Positions 41,735-51,653 of a stretch of 64,000 bases of DNA are shown in pieces (position 1 is the first letter of the stretch; each line of letters begins with the position of its first letter). The position numbers were made by a program, and so were the translations under genes. The DNA comes from Natronomonas gomsonensis. Lineage in GTDB: Archaea > Halobacteriota > Halobacteria > Halobacteriales > Haloarculaceae. The DNA lies in NCBI RefSeq assembly GCF_013391635.1, contig NZ_JACAWU010000002.1:1240001-1304000 (forward strand). Reading direction: 5' to 3'. The notes under the pieces are model-generated. The model searched no databases, was not told the origin of the DNA, and saw only the letters and a program-made list of their open reading frames with translations.

Positions 41735-42640
41735 TCACTCGCCAAGACGGGACTCGCTGCCGACGGCGTCGAGGATGTGTTCGCGAAGTACGTCGCTGGC
41801 GAGCGATCCCGTGACGTGGCCTTTCTCGATGGTCCTCACAGAACACTCATAGCAGGGCCGCTGGGTGTCGAATTCGATGATGCGGTCGTAGCGAGCCAAC
41901 AGCGGACGGCAGTCGTCGGCCTCGATAGCACGAAACTCGGCGCCGAAATCCAGCGTGTCCCGGAGCTGTTCCGGTCGCGATAGCGCCGAATCGGCGGTTA
42001 GATGCCGATACGCCGACGTGACGAACATCTCACCGAGCGCCGCCCCAGCCAACAGTGGTACGTAACGGTCGGCCGACCCGAAGCAGACGCGGTGGAGATT
42101 CGTCACCCACCCACCGAGGCTGATACCCGAGACGACCGGCCGACTCCCCACCTGGTTGATCTCCTCGACGAGCGCCTCGGTCAGGCCGCTCGCCGCCGCG
42201 AGCATGCCGACGAAGTTCGCCAACTCGCCCATCGACTCGACGTACTCGCGGTTCGACCCGTCGTGGAACGGCGCCCGGACGACCACGACGTTGGCGGGCA
42301 CGTCGATGTCGGGGCCGGCGAACAGCCGCCGGACGGAGTTCGAACTGAATCGGCCGAAATCGAATGGCCGCTCCCCGCTACCGTGATGGTAAACGAGCGT
42401 CGGATACTCAGCACCGAGCCACTGCCAGGGCATGTAGGCGGCCTCGAAGGGACCGAGTGGCGTCTCGACGGTGACCGTTCGCTGGCCGGCACGGGTGATG
42501 TCGTTCACCGTCGCCTCGGCGTTCGCCGCGACACCGACGAGCGGAGGCGACTCGGCGGACCGACCGAAGAATCGCCGCTCACCCGCCAGTAGCGCACCGA
42601 GTCTGACCGTCGCTACGTCGGCGAGTTCGTGGTGGTTCAT
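41735..42640 (-). CDS. Alpha/beta hydrolase family protein
   Basis: 301 residues starting MNHHELADVATVRLGALLAG. Oxyanion region LVYHHGSGERPFDF, nucleophile elbow GISLGG at about residue 180, and a C-terminal histidine in EKGHVTG fit an alpha/beta hydrolase; the acid is probably in the RYDRIIEFD strand. No pathway is indicated. The ATG at 42640 lies 38 nt after the P-type ATPase stop, so it may be cotranscribed with it. Confidence 0.75.
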   Translation of the reverse strand: MNHHELADVATVRLGALLAGERRFFGRSAESPPLVGVAANAEATVNDITRAGQRTVTVETPLGPFEAAYMPWQWLGAEYPTLVYHHGSGERPFDFGRFSSNSVRRLFAGPDIDVPANVVVVRAPFHDGSNREYVESMGELANFVGMLAAASGLTEALVEEINQVGSRPVVSGISLGGWVTNLHRVCFGSADRYVPLLAGAALGEMFVTSAYRHLTADSALSRPEQLRDTLDFGAEFRAIEADDCRPLLARYDRIIEFDTQRPCYECSVRTIEKGHVTGSLASDVLREHILDAVGSESRLGE

Positions 42641-42678
42641 TCGGTCAGCCTCCTGTCTCGGTTGGCAGCCATCACAGT

Positions 42679-45363
42679 TCAATCCCTCCGCCAGCGTTTG
42701 TGTACTTCGGCGACGAGCAGTACCGTCGGCGAGAGCACGAGTATGCGCAGCCACGTGTCCATCGCAATCGGTTCGACGCCGAGCAGCAGTTGTGTCGGGG
42801 TGGCGTGAATCGCGAGCAGATGCACCACCAGCGCCACGAGCGTCCCGCCGAAGAGGAGCGGGTTCGAAAACGGGCTCTTCCCGAGAACGGAGCGGGACTC
42901 GGAGCGACACGTCCCGAGGAACAGCGCCATCGAGACGACCATCGTCGAGAGTGCGGCCGTCTGAGCGTACCCGAGGCCCGCACCGTTCGTGAACTCATAC
43001 CAGAAGATAGCGAGGGCGAGACCAGCGAGCCACACGCCGACCACAATCGTCCGTTCGAGCAGCTCCCGCGAGAGCAACCCCGCGTCTGGAGGATGCGGCG
43101 GCCGTTCGTACTGCTCTCGCTCGCCGGGTTCGAACCCCAGAGCGACGTCTTGGATACCGTTGTTGACGACGTTCAACCACAGCGCCTGGGCAGGCAAGAG
43201 GAGGAGCGGAAAGAGCCCCGCGTCGTCCCGCGGAAGCACCCCACCGATAGCGAGGACGAACGCAGTGAGTATCGCCACGACGAGTGCGACGCCGGTTGCG
43301 AGCAGAAACATCGTCGCCTTGCGGATGTTCGAAAAGACGGTGCGTCCCTCCTCGACGGCGGCGTAAATCGTGGCGAAGTTGTCGTCAGTGAGGACCATCT
43401 CGCTGGCCTCCTTGGCCACGTCAGTCCCGGAGATTCCCATCGCCGCCCCGATGTGTGCTGCCTTCAGCGCCGGTGCGTCGTTGACGCCGTCGCCGGTGAC
43501 GGCGACGATCTCGTCGTCGGCCTGCAGTAGTGTGACGAGCCGGTGTTTCTGGGCCGGCGAGATACGGGCGAAGACGGCCGTGTCCCGGAGGCGGTCGGTC
43601 AGTTCCGCATCGGAGAGTTTGGTCACGTCAGCGCCCGTGAGCACCCGATCACTCTCGATACCGACCCGTTCGGCGATGGCTCTCGCAGTGACGGCGTGGT
43701 CGCCGGTGACCATCTTGACGGCGATACCGGCGCGGTCGCACGCCTCGATGGCCTCCGCGACGCCCGACCGCGGCGGGTCGATCATCCCCGCGAACCCCAG
43801 GAACGTCAGCCCATCCAGTTCATCGGTGTCCGTCAGGTCACCGTCACCGCGGGCCATCCCGATGACACGAAGCCCGTTACCGGCGAGTTCGTCAGCCCTC
43901 GCGAGCGCTGCTGCAGCGTCGAGCGGTGTTCGGCCCTCCGCAGTCAGCGCCGTGTCACACATCTCGACGACGCGCTCAGGGGCGCCCTTGACGTAGGTGA
44001 CGGTGCTGTCGCCGACCGTGTGTGCGGATGCAGCGAAGCGGCGGTCCGGCTCGAACGGCAGGTGGCCGACCTGTGGATGGGCGTCGGACAGTTCACGCTG
44101 GTCGAGGCCCGCCTTCCGGCCGGCGGCGAGCAACGCCGTTTCGGTGGGGTCCCCCATCTCTCGAAGCGCACCGTCGTCGGCCTCCTCGAGCGACGCCTCG
44201 TTGGCCAGCACCGCGGCGAGCAGCGTCTCGTATAGCGGCGTTCCTGCTCCGGGTGTGTTCGCGCCGTCGCTGAGAGAGGATTCACCCGCTCCCGACAGTC
44301 CATCGTCGGTCACGTCGACGAAGCCGTCGACGGTCCACATCCGCTGGACGGTCATTCGGTTTTCGGTGATCGTCCCCGTCTTATCGGAGACGATGACGCT
44401 ACAGGAGCCGAGCGTCTCGACGGCGGGAAGTCGCCGGATGATGGCGTTGCGCCCAGCCATCCGGCGAACGCTGACCGCGAGTGCGACCGTCATGACCACC
44501 GGCAACCCTTCGGGAATCGCCGATACCGCCGTCGCGACTGCGAGCAAGAAGACGTCCGCGAGCGGAATCGCCTGCCAGACCCCGATGACGACGAGGCCGA
44601 CCGCGATCGCGAGGATGGCGACGCTGATGCGGTTTCCGAACCGATGCATCCGCGTCTGGAGCGGCGTCGCCACGCGCTCGGTCTCCCGGACCTGCCCGGC
44701 GATGGTTCCGACCTGGCTGTCCTCGCCGGTCGCAACCACGACACCGACCCCGCGACCGGAGGCCACCGACGTGCCCATGTGAGCCATGTTCCGTCTGTCG
44801 ACGACGGTGTGTTCCGCTTCGACGGGGTCCGTCGAACGGCTGACTGGGACCGATTCCCCGGTTAGAATCGCGGTGTCGAGTTGCAGGTCGGTCGTCTCGA
44901 TCAACCGAAGGTCCGCGGGGACGATATCGCCGGATTCCAGCAGCACGATATCTCCCGGTACCAGATTCGGGCTATCGATCTTGGCCACGGCACCATCCCT
45001 GCGGACTCGCGCCTTCGGCGTGACGAGCGACGCCAGAGCCGCCATCGCGTTTTCCGCCCGGTACTCCTGAACGAACCCGATAGCGGCGTTTATCACGAGC
45101 ACGAGGGCGATGACGATCGCATCGGCGTAATGCTCGATAGCGACCGTGATGACGAAGGCGACGACCAAGACGTAGATGAGCGGGCTCGTGAACTGGTGGA
45201 GGAAGATTCTCACCGGACTGACGACCTCGCTTTCCCCGACCGTGTTCGGCCCGTATCGGTCGAGCCGACGGGCCGCTTCGTCACTGCTCAACCCGTCCGA
45301 ACTCGACGCTACTTCCTCGAGGGTCTCGTCTACGGTGGCTGCATGCCACGCCGTCTCATCCAT
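42679..45363 (-). CDS. P-type cation-transporting ATPase (P2 class)
   Basis: 894 residues with all parts of a P-type ATPase. An N-terminal cation-ATPase domain leads to actuator motif ILTGESVPVSR, the membrane motif AIPEGLPVVM, the phosphorylation site SDKTGTITENR at about residue 327, nucleotide-binding KGAPERV and hinge TGDGVNDAPALK. C-terminal membrane helices follow, typical of SERCA/PMCA- or Na-type P2 pumps. The ion (calcium, sodium or manganese) cannot be fixed from motifs alone. Length is normal for the family. Confidence 0.93.
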   Translation of the reverse strand: MDETAWHAATVDETLEEVASSSDGLSSDEAARRLDRYGPNTVGESEVVSPVRIFLHQFTSPLIYVLVVAFVITVAIEHYADAIVIALVLVINAAIGFVQEYRAENAMAALASLVTPKARVRRDGAVAKIDSPNLVPGDIVLLESGDIVPADLRLIETTDLQLDTAILTGESVPVSRSTDPVEAEHTVVDRRNMAHMGTSVASGRGVGVVVATGEDSQVGTIAGQVRETERVATPLQTRMHRFGNRISVAILAIAVGLVVIGVWQAIPLADVFLLAVATAVSAIPEGLPVVMTVALAVSVRRMAGRNAIIRRLPAVETLGSCSVIVSDKTGTITENRMTVQRMWTVDGFVDVTDDGLSGAGESSLSDGANTPGAGTPLYETLLAAVLANEASLEEADDGALREMGDPTETALLAAGRKAGLDQRELSDAHPQVGHLPFEPDRRFAASAHTVGDSTVTYVKGAPERVVEMCDTALTAEGRTPLDAAAALARADELAGNGLRVIGMARGDGDLTDTDELDGLTFLGFAGMIDPPRSGVAEAIEACDRAGIAVKMVTGDHAVTARAIAERVGIESDRVLTGADVTKLSDAELTDRLRDTAVFARISPAQKHRLVTLLQADDEIVAVTGDGVNDAPALKAAHIGAAMGISGTDVAKEASEMVLTDDNFATIYAAVEEGRTVFSNIRKATMFLLATGVALVVAILTAFVLAIGGVLPRDDAGLFPLLLLPAQALWLNVVNNGIQDVALGFEPGEREQYERPPHPPDAGLLSRELLERTIVVGVWLAGLALAIFWYEFTNGAGLGYAQTAALSTMVVSMALFLGTCRSESRSVLGKSPFSNPLLFGGTLVALVVHLLAIHATPTQLLLGVEPIAMDTWLRILVLSPTVLLVAEVHKRWRRD

Positions 45364-45462
45364 CTGACTGTGTAGTCGGGACTGACGACCAAAGTTCTAC
45401 GGCCGAGGGGAGTCCGCGTCGATTCGCGCCCTCGCTAGCCCGCGACCGAAGCGAGGTTCCGA

Positions 45463-46026
45463 TCAATCGACCCACGTTCGTGTTAGTTCCTCTCGCGGCG
45501 TCGTGGTGTATTCTCCCTCCTCGAAGACGGTCACACGTCCCGTCTCCGCGCTCAGCGTGATCGTCGTGACAACGTCCGGTCGAGCGGAGGTATCGAGTGC
45601 GCTCATGTGCCGAGACCCCATCCAGTCGGCGTACTGACTGCAGTGTTCCGATGAGTGTGCCGAATCCGGCGAGTAGCTTCGGAACCGGACCAGCTGTTCC
45701 TGAACGACGCCGTCGACGCTCACGACCACTGCACCGTCTCGAGTGCGAGCGACCTCGGTCGTCGCCTCGTAAAAGGCATCGACGTCGGCGAGGACGTCAC
45801 GACTGTCGGCGTCGGGCCAGCGATTGTTCCCCATCGCGTCCGCGTGAGTTCCGACGGTGGGCCCAGAGACGACGGCGAAATACAGCCCCGGCCCGGTGAC
45901 GTACGGCTCCTCCCAACGCTCGAAGGATAGACTGACATCCTCCACGCAGACTCGAATCCGGTCGATCAGTTCCTGCACCCGTTCGTGCGACCGATACTCG
46001 ATGTCCAACGGGTCGGTGGACGTCAT
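45463..46026 (-). CDS. Diadenylate-cyclase (DisA_N/DAC) domain protein, second paralogue
   Basis: 187 residues starting MTSTDPLDIEYRSHERVQEL. The DAC domain shows GPGLYFAVVSG, TRDGAVVVSVDG at about residue 108 and DWMGSRHMSALDTSA at about 150, again RHM for RHR. It shares order and length with the protein at 35725, so the two come from a duplication. Both have the DGA motif and the serine after RHM. It lies 107 nt from a divergent universal stress protein gene. Confidence 0.8.
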   Translation of the reverse strand: MTSTDPLDIEYRSHERVQELIDRIRVCVEDVSLSFERWEEPYVTGPGLYFAVVSGPTVGTHADAMGNNRWPDADSRDVLADVDAFYEATTEVARTRDGAVVVSVDGVVQEQLVRFRSYSPDSAHSSEHCSQYADWMGSRHMSALDTSARPDVVTTITLSAETGRVTVFEEGEYTTTPREELTRTWVD

Positions 46027-46133
46027 ACGCACCACTCGTATCGGGAAGGTAAAGAATCCGCACACGCTTCGTTTCGGCGCTCGTGTCGTATCGGCAAACG
46101 GTGAAGGGGTAGCCCGCCAACGTCCAACTAGAG

Positions 46134-47027
46134 ATGTACGACCGAATCCTAATCGCCGTCGATGGGAGCGAAGAAGCCCGTCGAGCGGCGAGACGAGGGC
46201 TCGCACTCGCGAAGGCCTTCGATGCGGAGGTGGATGTGGTCTCTGTCGTCGAGCGGAAAACGCTCCGACTTACGGAGACGGCCGACGAGAAGCGCCAGCT
46301 GCGAGAACGCGGTGAGGAAGCCCTCGCAGAAATCGAGGGCCTCGCAGCGGAGGTCGGCCTCACCGTTCGGACGGGACTGCTCGAAGGCAAGCCCGCCGCC
46401 CAAATCTGTGACCACGCAGCCACGACGGATGCCGATTTACTCGTCGTCGGGAGACAGGGGCGGACGGGGCTCGGTCGCCGTCTGTTGGGCGGCGTTACCG
46501 AACAGGTCCTCCATCGGGGCGACACGCCTGTGCTCGTCGTCCCGGATGGCGACGGGAATGAAATGGACACCGACTATTCGGACGTTCTCATCACGACGGA
46601 CGGCAGCGACAACGCCGAGGTGGCGGTCCCGCACGGTATCGGCGTCGCCGAACGCTATGATTCGACGCTCCACGTGTTGAACGTCGTCGACCTGCAAGCT
46701 GCAGGCGGCGTGTTCGACGCGGGCGGACTCGACCGGGCGTTCATCGAACGGCTCGAAGCGAGAGGCCAGGACGCAGTCGATCGCGTCGCGACGGACATCA
46801 CGGACTCTGCCCCGTCGCTGACGGTCGAGGCCGCCGTCGAACGGACGACTTCGATGGGAGGAGCAGCTGCCGGCGTCAGCGAATACCTCGTGGAGAACGG
46901 AATCGACCTCGTGGTGATGGGGTCACACGGCCGGTCGAACCTCAAGCGTCAACTCCTCGGTAGCGTCGCCTCGACCGTGCTTCGGACGGTCGACGTTCCG
47001 GTTCTCGTGGTGAAACGACCCGACTGA
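46134..47027 (+). CDS. Tandem universal stress protein (two UspA domains)
   Basis: 297 residues with two UspA domains. The first runs MYDRILIAVDGSEEARRAAR to about 140 with GRQGRTGLGRRLLGGVTE, and the second from SDVLITTDGSDNAEVAVPHG to the end with GSHGRSNLKRQLLGSVAS. Both have the ATP-binding G-x2-G-x9-G-[S/G/V]-like motif, in the second as GSVAS. Soluble stress or energy-sensing role is likely. Confidence 0.9.
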   Translation: MYDRILIAVDGSEEARRAARRGLALAKAFDAEVDVVSVVERKTLRLTETADEKRQLRERGEEALAEIEGLAAEVGLTVRTGLLEGKPAAQICDHAATTDADLLVVGRQGRTGLGRRLLGGVTEQVLHRGDTPVLVVPDGDGNEMDTDYSDVLITTDGSDNAEVAVPHGIGVAERYDSTLHVLNVVDLQAAGGVFDAGGLDRAFIERLEARGQDAVDRVATDITDSAPSLTVEAAVERTTSMGGAAAGVSEYLVENGIDLVVMGSHGRSNLKRQLLGSVASTVLRTVDVPVLVVKRPD

Positions 47028-47103
47028 CCCGGGCGGCGAAGCGACGGGCCGCGCGACGAGACCCCTCGTATCGATTTATCCCTCTTCCTGCCGTACGACG
47101 AGT

Positions 47104-47970
47104 ATGTCGAGTTCGGAGCCATCTCCCTCCCGACGCCGCTGGCCGCTGCTCGCGGCAGCGCTCGGGGTCGTCATCGCCGCCATCGTGTTCGCCCGCCACC
47201 GTTTTGTCGCCGAAATCAACGACCACGTCGACGCCCTGTATGCGACAGCCGACTCCGAACAGCCGAGGCCCCCTCGATTCGATTCCGACGACATCGAGTC
47301 GTTGCCGGCGCCGGTCCGCCGGTACTTCGAGCGCGTCCTCGAACCGGGACAGCCTCACGTCCGAACGGCGCGATTGCGACAGCAGGGGGAGTTCCGCCTC
47401 GGCGGCGACGACGCCGACTGGCGCCCGCTGGAAGCGACCCAACACGCCACCGTCCAGCCACCGGGATTCGTCTGGGACGGGCGTATCGACATCGCACCGC
47501 TGGTACCCGCCCGCGTCGTCGACCTGTATCGGGACGGCGAGGGCCTCCTCGAGGCACGACTGTTCGGCATCGTCCCTGTGGCGAGCGCCGGCCCCTCCCC
47601 GGAGATGAACGAGGGCGAACTCCTCAGGTATCTTGCCGAGGCGGTCTGGGTGCCGACCGCCCTGTTGCCCGGCGCAGGCATCTCTTGGGAAGCCATCGAC
47701 GACCGCTCGGCGCGTGCAACCCTCGAAGACGGCGACGTGACGGCCTCGGTCGTGTTTCACTTCGACGCCGACGACGAAATCGAGCGCGTCACTGCCGAAC
47801 GCTACCGACAGGAAGACGACGACTACGCCTCGTGGACTGGGCACTTTCGCGCCTACGAGCGTCGCGACGGCATGCGAGTGCCGACCGAGGCGGAGGTGGC
47901 CTGGGCCCTCCCTGACGGTGACCGCCCCTACTGGCGGGCGACTATCGAAGACATCGAGTACTGGACGTGA
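47104..47970 (+). CDS. Membrane-anchored DUF6544/DUF6920-like protein
   Basis: 288 residues. One N-terminal helix (RWPLLAAALGVVIAAIVFAR) anchors an exported domain with LPAPVRRYFERVLEPGQPHV, MNEGELLRYLAEAVWVPTAL, and a strand-rich end FRAYERRDGMRVPTEAEVAW. These segments are typical of the DUF6544/DUF6920 family found in bacteria and haloarchaea. Function unknown. Confidence 0.75.
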   Translation: MSSSEPSPSRRRWPLLAAALGVVIAAIVFARHRFVAEINDHVDALYATADSEQPRPPRFDSDDIESLPAPVRRYFERVLEPGQPHVRTARLRQQGEFRLGGDDADWRPLEATQHATVQPPGFVWDGRIDIAPLVPARVVDLYRDGEGLLEARLFGIVPVASAGPSPEMNEGELLRYLAEAVWVPTALLPGAGISWEAIDDRSARATLEDGDVTASVVFHFDADDEIERVTAERYRQEDDDYASWTGHFRAYERRDGMRVPTEAEVAWALPDGDRPYWRATIEDIEYWT

Positions 47971-47985
47971 GGCGACGCCGTGATA

Positions 47986-48858
47986 TCAGGGGCGGGCGCC
48001 GGCGTCCGTCGCGTCCGGCATCTCGCCGTCGGTGAGTCGCTCCCGGCCGTAGACGGCGATGACGGCGAAGACGATGAAGACATACACCGCGAGGTGGACG
48101 ACCGTGACGACGCCGACGGCGCTTTCGTCGATGATGCCGTCGATGACGATTTGGTCCGCCGCCAGCGGAATGACCACGTCGGCCGTGTTCGCCATCGCGT
48201 GCAGGACCATCGCGAGAAGAACGCTGCCGGTGTTGTTGTACAGCCACCCGAGCAGAATCGACAGCGTCAGAATCCCGCCTATCCAGCCGAGCGTGTTGAC
48301 GAGCGGGAAACTGGAGTGCGGCGTCACGGGGATGACGAAGTACGGGGCGTGCCAGCCGGCCCAGACGACGCCGATGAGCAGACTCGCCGGCACCGCGCCG
48401 TAGCGCTCGTTGAGGTGTGGCTGGGCGAATCCACGCCAGCCGGGTTCTTCGTTGAGACCGCCGCTCAACAGCAGCGCGAACAGGAAGATGGCTGCGAACA
48501 GAACCGGCGAGGGAAACGCCTGCCCGAGGTCGACGGGGCCGCGAACGACGACGAGCACGAGCGTGATACCAACGGCCGCCACGATGGGGAGGCCGGCGGC
48601 GACGGCCCACCACTTCCAGCCGACCCGCCAGCGAGTAATCTGTCGCGCCCACGCCCGAATGTCGTCGCCGCGCAGCCACGTGACGACCGCGGCGCTAATC
48701 GGCGGGCCGAAACTCCCCGCGTAGACGAGAATCGCGGCCGACCAACTCGGCTCCATGAACACGGCCGGCGCCGAAACCACCCACGTGTAGAGGTACGCGC
48801 CGAGGAAGAACGCGACGACTGGACGGTCCTCGACGAGTGGTATGCTAGAGTCAGCCAT
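47986..48858 (-). CDS. CPBP-family intramembrane metalloprotease
   Basis: 290 residues with eight or so membrane helices. The CPBP/CAAX motif EEPGWRGFAQPHL sits at about residue 137, followed by WAGWHAPYF and a later helix containing SVLLAMVLHAMANT, which supplies the second His/Asn site. The family covers Rce1-like prenyl proteases and bacteriocin self-immunity proteins. It is convergent with the preceding gene (15 nt). Confidence 0.88.
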   Translation of the reverse strand: MADSSIPLVEDRPVVAFFLGAYLYTWVVSAPAVFMEPSWSAAILVYAGSFGPPISAAVVTWLRGDDIRAWARQITRWRVGWKWWAVAAGLPIVAAVGITLVLVVVRGPVDLGQAFPSPVLFAAIFLFALLLSGGLNEEPGWRGFAQPHLNERYGAVPASLLIGVVWAGWHAPYFVIPVTPHSSFPLVNTLGWIGGILTLSILLGWLYNNTGSVLLAMVLHAMANTADVVIPLAADQIVIDGIIDESAVGVVTVVHLAVYVFIVFAVIAVYGRERLTDGEMPDATDAGARP

Positions 48859-48940
48859 AGCGAGAAATTCCTCGGAATCGCATTAAACGCTTTTCCGTCC
48901 GAAAGTGAGTGGCTCCTCACCCACACAGCCCGCTCGCCGG

Positions 48941-50086
48941 TCAGTCGGCCGTCGCCGCACAGTTGTTCGGCCCGCGTTCGAGTTGCAGGGCGCGCTGTCG
49001 TGGGATGTCGCGCTGGGCGAGGTTCGCCGCGATGAGTTGGGTGTGATTCGCGGGCCGCGGCGGCATGTCGGCGAGGACGGCCTCAACGAACTCGTCTTCG
49101 GGCAGCGACAGGATGTCCAGTCGCTTGATGACATCGCGTAGGGTGGCCGTATAACTCCCGTCGGCGGCCGGTTCGGCGTGGGTCCCGTGGTGTCCCGGCG
49201 CGATGAGCGTCTCGTCGGGCAGGGTGAGAACCCGTTGTTGCAGCGACTGATACAGTTGGGCTGCGGCCTCCGGTGCCCCGTCGGCACCGGCTTCGAGGTC
49301 CGGCCGGGCCACGCTCTCGATGAACAGCCCATCGCCGGTCAGCAGGACCGCCTCGTCGACGTAGTAGGCGGTCATCCCCGAGGTGTGTCCGGGCGTGTGA
49401 ATCGCCGCAATCGTGCTATCTCCGACGGCGAGCGTCTCGCCGTCCGAAATCGTCTCATAGGAGATGTCGTAGTCGATGCCGCGGTCGACCGCGGCCGCGG
49501 GGACGACCGCAGTCGCGTCGGTGTGTTCGCCGAGTTCGCGGACGCCGCTGACATGGTCGGCGTGGACGTGCGTGTCGACGGCGTAGGTGAGTTCGCTCCC
49601 GTGGTCGGCCGCAACGTCGACGTACTCCCGGGCGAAGGCCGACAGCGGGTCGATGACCGCCGCTTCGTCACCGGAGACGACGAGATACGCCAGACAGCCG
49701 CTGGAGGGCCGCCGGAACTGCAGTATCGTCGCATCGGCGTCCGTCGTCAGCTCCGTGTACACCGAGAGGTCCGCCCACGCCTCCATCCCGCCAGCGAGAT
49801 TTCGAACGTCGACGTCGGCCCCCCGGAGATGACGTGTCGATTCACGACTGATTTTCCCCGTCCCACAGACGGTCACGACCGTCTCCGTCGGATGGTCGGC
49901 CAGCACCTCCCCGGGGTCCGACTGGGTCAGCGTCCGGTCGGGCACGTTCACCGTTTCGACGCTCGGCCCCTCGATGTGCCACTTCTCGTACTCGTGCGGT
50001 TGGCGCACGTCGACGACCGTGACCGGCTCACCCGCCTCGATGTGCTCGTACAGTTCCTCGGGCGTCATCTCGGGGACGGAAGGCAT
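48941..50086 (-). CDS. MBL-fold hydrolase fused to a rhodanese domain (persulfide dioxygenase-like)
   Basis: 381 residues. Residues 1-105 are a rhodanese domain (VTVVDVRQPHEYEKWHIEGP; TVVTVCGTGKISRESTRHLR with the active-site cysteine). The rest is a metallo-beta-lactamase fold with HVHADHVSG (HxHxDH), IHTPGHTSGMTAYY and LTGDGLFI, as in ETHE1/PDO enzymes, which oxidise glutathione or CoA persulfide to sulfite. ATG 50086 is chosen. A 25-bp site at 50132-50156 shared with the next gene stands upstream. Confidence 0.88.
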   Translation of the reverse strand: MPSVPEMTPEELYEHIEAGEPVTVVDVRQPHEYEKWHIEGPSVETVNVPDRTLTQSDPGEVLADHPTETVVTVCGTGKISRESTRHLRGADVDVRNLAGGMEAWADLSVYTELTTDADATILQFRRPSSGCLAYLVVSGDEAAVIDPLSAFAREYVDVAADHGSELTYAVDTHVHADHVSGVRELGEHTDATAVVPAAAVDRGIDYDISYETISDGETLAVGDSTIAAIHTPGHTSGMTAYYVDEAVLLTGDGLFIESVARPDLEAGADGAPEAAAQLYQSLQQRVLTLPDETLIAPGHHGTHAEPAADGSYTATLRDVIKRLDILSLPEDEFVEAVLADMPPRPANHTQLIAANLAQRDIPRQRALQLERGPNNCAATAD

Positions 50087-50131
50087 GGTTCTACCAGAGC
50101 TATCCGACGCCACGAACAAAAGCATTCCGAC

Positions 50132-50156
50132 AGTATTGCAAATTCTCCACAATTAC
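50132..50156. promoter_or_regulatory. Operator-like site upstream of the MBL-rhodanese gene
   Basis: AGTATT, ten bases, then CACAATTAC. Arms and spacing match AGTATT-N10-CACAATACT at 51654-51678, which precedes the flavoprotein gene. Only this copy departs from the full inverted repeat at the right arm (TTAC in place of TACT). Confidence 0.45.
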
Positions 50157-50278
50157 GATATTCCAAAAACAGTTCTATTATGTGAGTAATACGGGAAATC
50201 GACGCGCCACTCGACGTGCTTGGGTCCAGAGACACCTCAGCGGGTTAAGAAACGGCCACGACTCGGAGCGACCGCCGG

Positions 50279-51625
50279 TTACTCCAGTTTGCCCTGCAGG
50301 ACCTTTGCCGCGGTGAGCACCGGGTCCCACACCGGGCTGAACGGCGGCGCGTACGCGAGGTCGGCGTTCTGGAGTTCCTCGACGGTCATCTCCGCGGCGA
50401 GTGCGGTCGCGACCGTGTCGATGCGTTTGACGCCCTCTCGCCCGACGAGACTACTCCCGAGGACGCGACCGGACTCCCGGTCGGCCAGCAGCGTGACGGT
50501 TAGCTCCGACCCGCCGGGGTAGTAGTGTGCCCGCGAGGCCGCCGAAATCGTCACCGAGACGGGGTCGAAGCCGGCTTCTCGGGCCTGCTCTTCGTCGATG
50601 AGGCCGGTCCGGGACGCACCGAGGTCGAAGGCCTTGACGATGGCCGTCCCAGCGATGTCACCCGTCGGCGTCGGCGACCCGGAAATCGTTTGGCCGATGG
50701 CGCGGCCGGCGCGGTTGGCCGTCAGCGCCAACGGGACGTGGTCGGGTTCGCCGGTCACCACGTGGCGTGCCTCCGCACAGTCGCCCGCGGCGTAGACGTT
50801 CTCGTAGTTCGTGCGGCCGTAGTCGTCGGTCGCGATGGCGCCGGTCGGACCCAACTCGATGCCGGCGTCCTCTGCGAGGTCGACGTTCGGTGCGACGCCG
50901 ACGCCGACGATGGCGATGTCAGCTTGCTGGGTGCCGTCTTCCAGCTCGACGACCTCGACGGAGCCGTCGCCGTCGAATCCGGAGACGGCAGTCTCGAGAT
51001 GGAGTCCGACGCCCTGTTCTCGTAGGTGCTCTTCGACGGTTTCCGCGACCGTCTCCCCGAAGGGCTGGAGCACGTGCGGCAGCATCTCGTAGATGCGAAC
51101 GTCGACCCCGCGTTCGGCCAGCGCCTCGGCCATCTCGATGCCGACGTAGCCGCCGCCGACGATGGCCGCCGTCTCGGGGGAGTGCTCGCTGACGAACGTC
51201 TCGATGGCCTCGGCCTCGTCCATATTGTGGATGGTGAACACACCCTCGAGGTCCATCCCGTCGAACGGCGGTTCGATTGCGGTCGCGCCCGTCGCCACGA
51301 GAAGGTCGTCGTAGGGCTGCTTGAACGTCTCCGTGCCGTCGTCGACGGTGACCGTCTGGCCCTCCGGGTCGATACCGACGACTTCGTGACCGGTCCGCAA
51401 ATCCACGTCGCGCTCCTCGCGGAACTCCTCGGGCGTCACGGTGACGAGGTCGTCGATGTCGTCGACGGCGCCCTTCACGTAGTACGGCATCCCACAGGCG
51501 GCGTAGGACACCCACTCGCCCTTCTCGAAGACGACGACGTCCATCTCCGGGTTATCCCGTTTGACCTTGCTCGCGGCGCTCATTCCAGCTGCGTCTCCGC
51601 CGATGACGACAAATGTATCACCCAT
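50279..51625 (-). CDS. CoA-disulfide-reductase-like FAD/NAD(P) oxidoreductase
   Basis: 448 residues. FAD site FVVIGGDAAGMSAASKVK at the N-terminus, the active-site cysteine in SYAACGMPYY near residue 40, NAD(P) site AAIVGGGYVGIEMAEAL, and ATDDYGRTNYENVYAAGDCA are typical of CoA disulfide reductases and NADH oxidase-like flavoproteins. A C-terminal dimer domain with YYPG is present. Such enzymes reduce CoA disulfide, persulfide or polysulfide. It sits between two MBL genes, which supports a sulfur role. Confidence 0.9.
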   Translation of the reverse strand: MGDTFVVIGGDAAGMSAASKVKRDNPEMDVVVFEKGEWVSYAACGMPYYVKGAVDDIDDLVTVTPEEFREERDVDLRTGHEVVGIDPEGQTVTVDDGTETFKQPYDDLLVATGATAIEPPFDGMDLEGVFTIHNMDEAEAIETFVSEHSPETAAIVGGGYVGIEMAEALAERGVDVRIYEMLPHVLQPFGETVAETVEEHLREQGVGLHLETAVSGFDGDGSVEVVELEDGTQQADIAIVGVGVAPNVDLAEDAGIELGPTGAIATDDYGRTNYENVYAAGDCAEARHVVTGEPDHVPLALTANRAGRAIGQTISGSPTPTGDIAGTAIVKAFDLGASRTGLIDEEQAREAGFDPVSVTISAASRAHYYPGGSELTVTLLADRESGRVLGSSLVGREGVKRIDTVATALAAEMTVEELQNADLAYAPPFSPVWDPVLTAAKVLQGKLE

Positions 51626-51653
51626 GCGTCATAGTTCGGGTGGGAGTGCCAAA

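Noticed and set aside
40488..41852. 454-residue plus-strand open frame
   Set aside because: Antisense to the rhodanese and membrane-protein genes; highly charged, repetitive composition typical of high-GC shadows.
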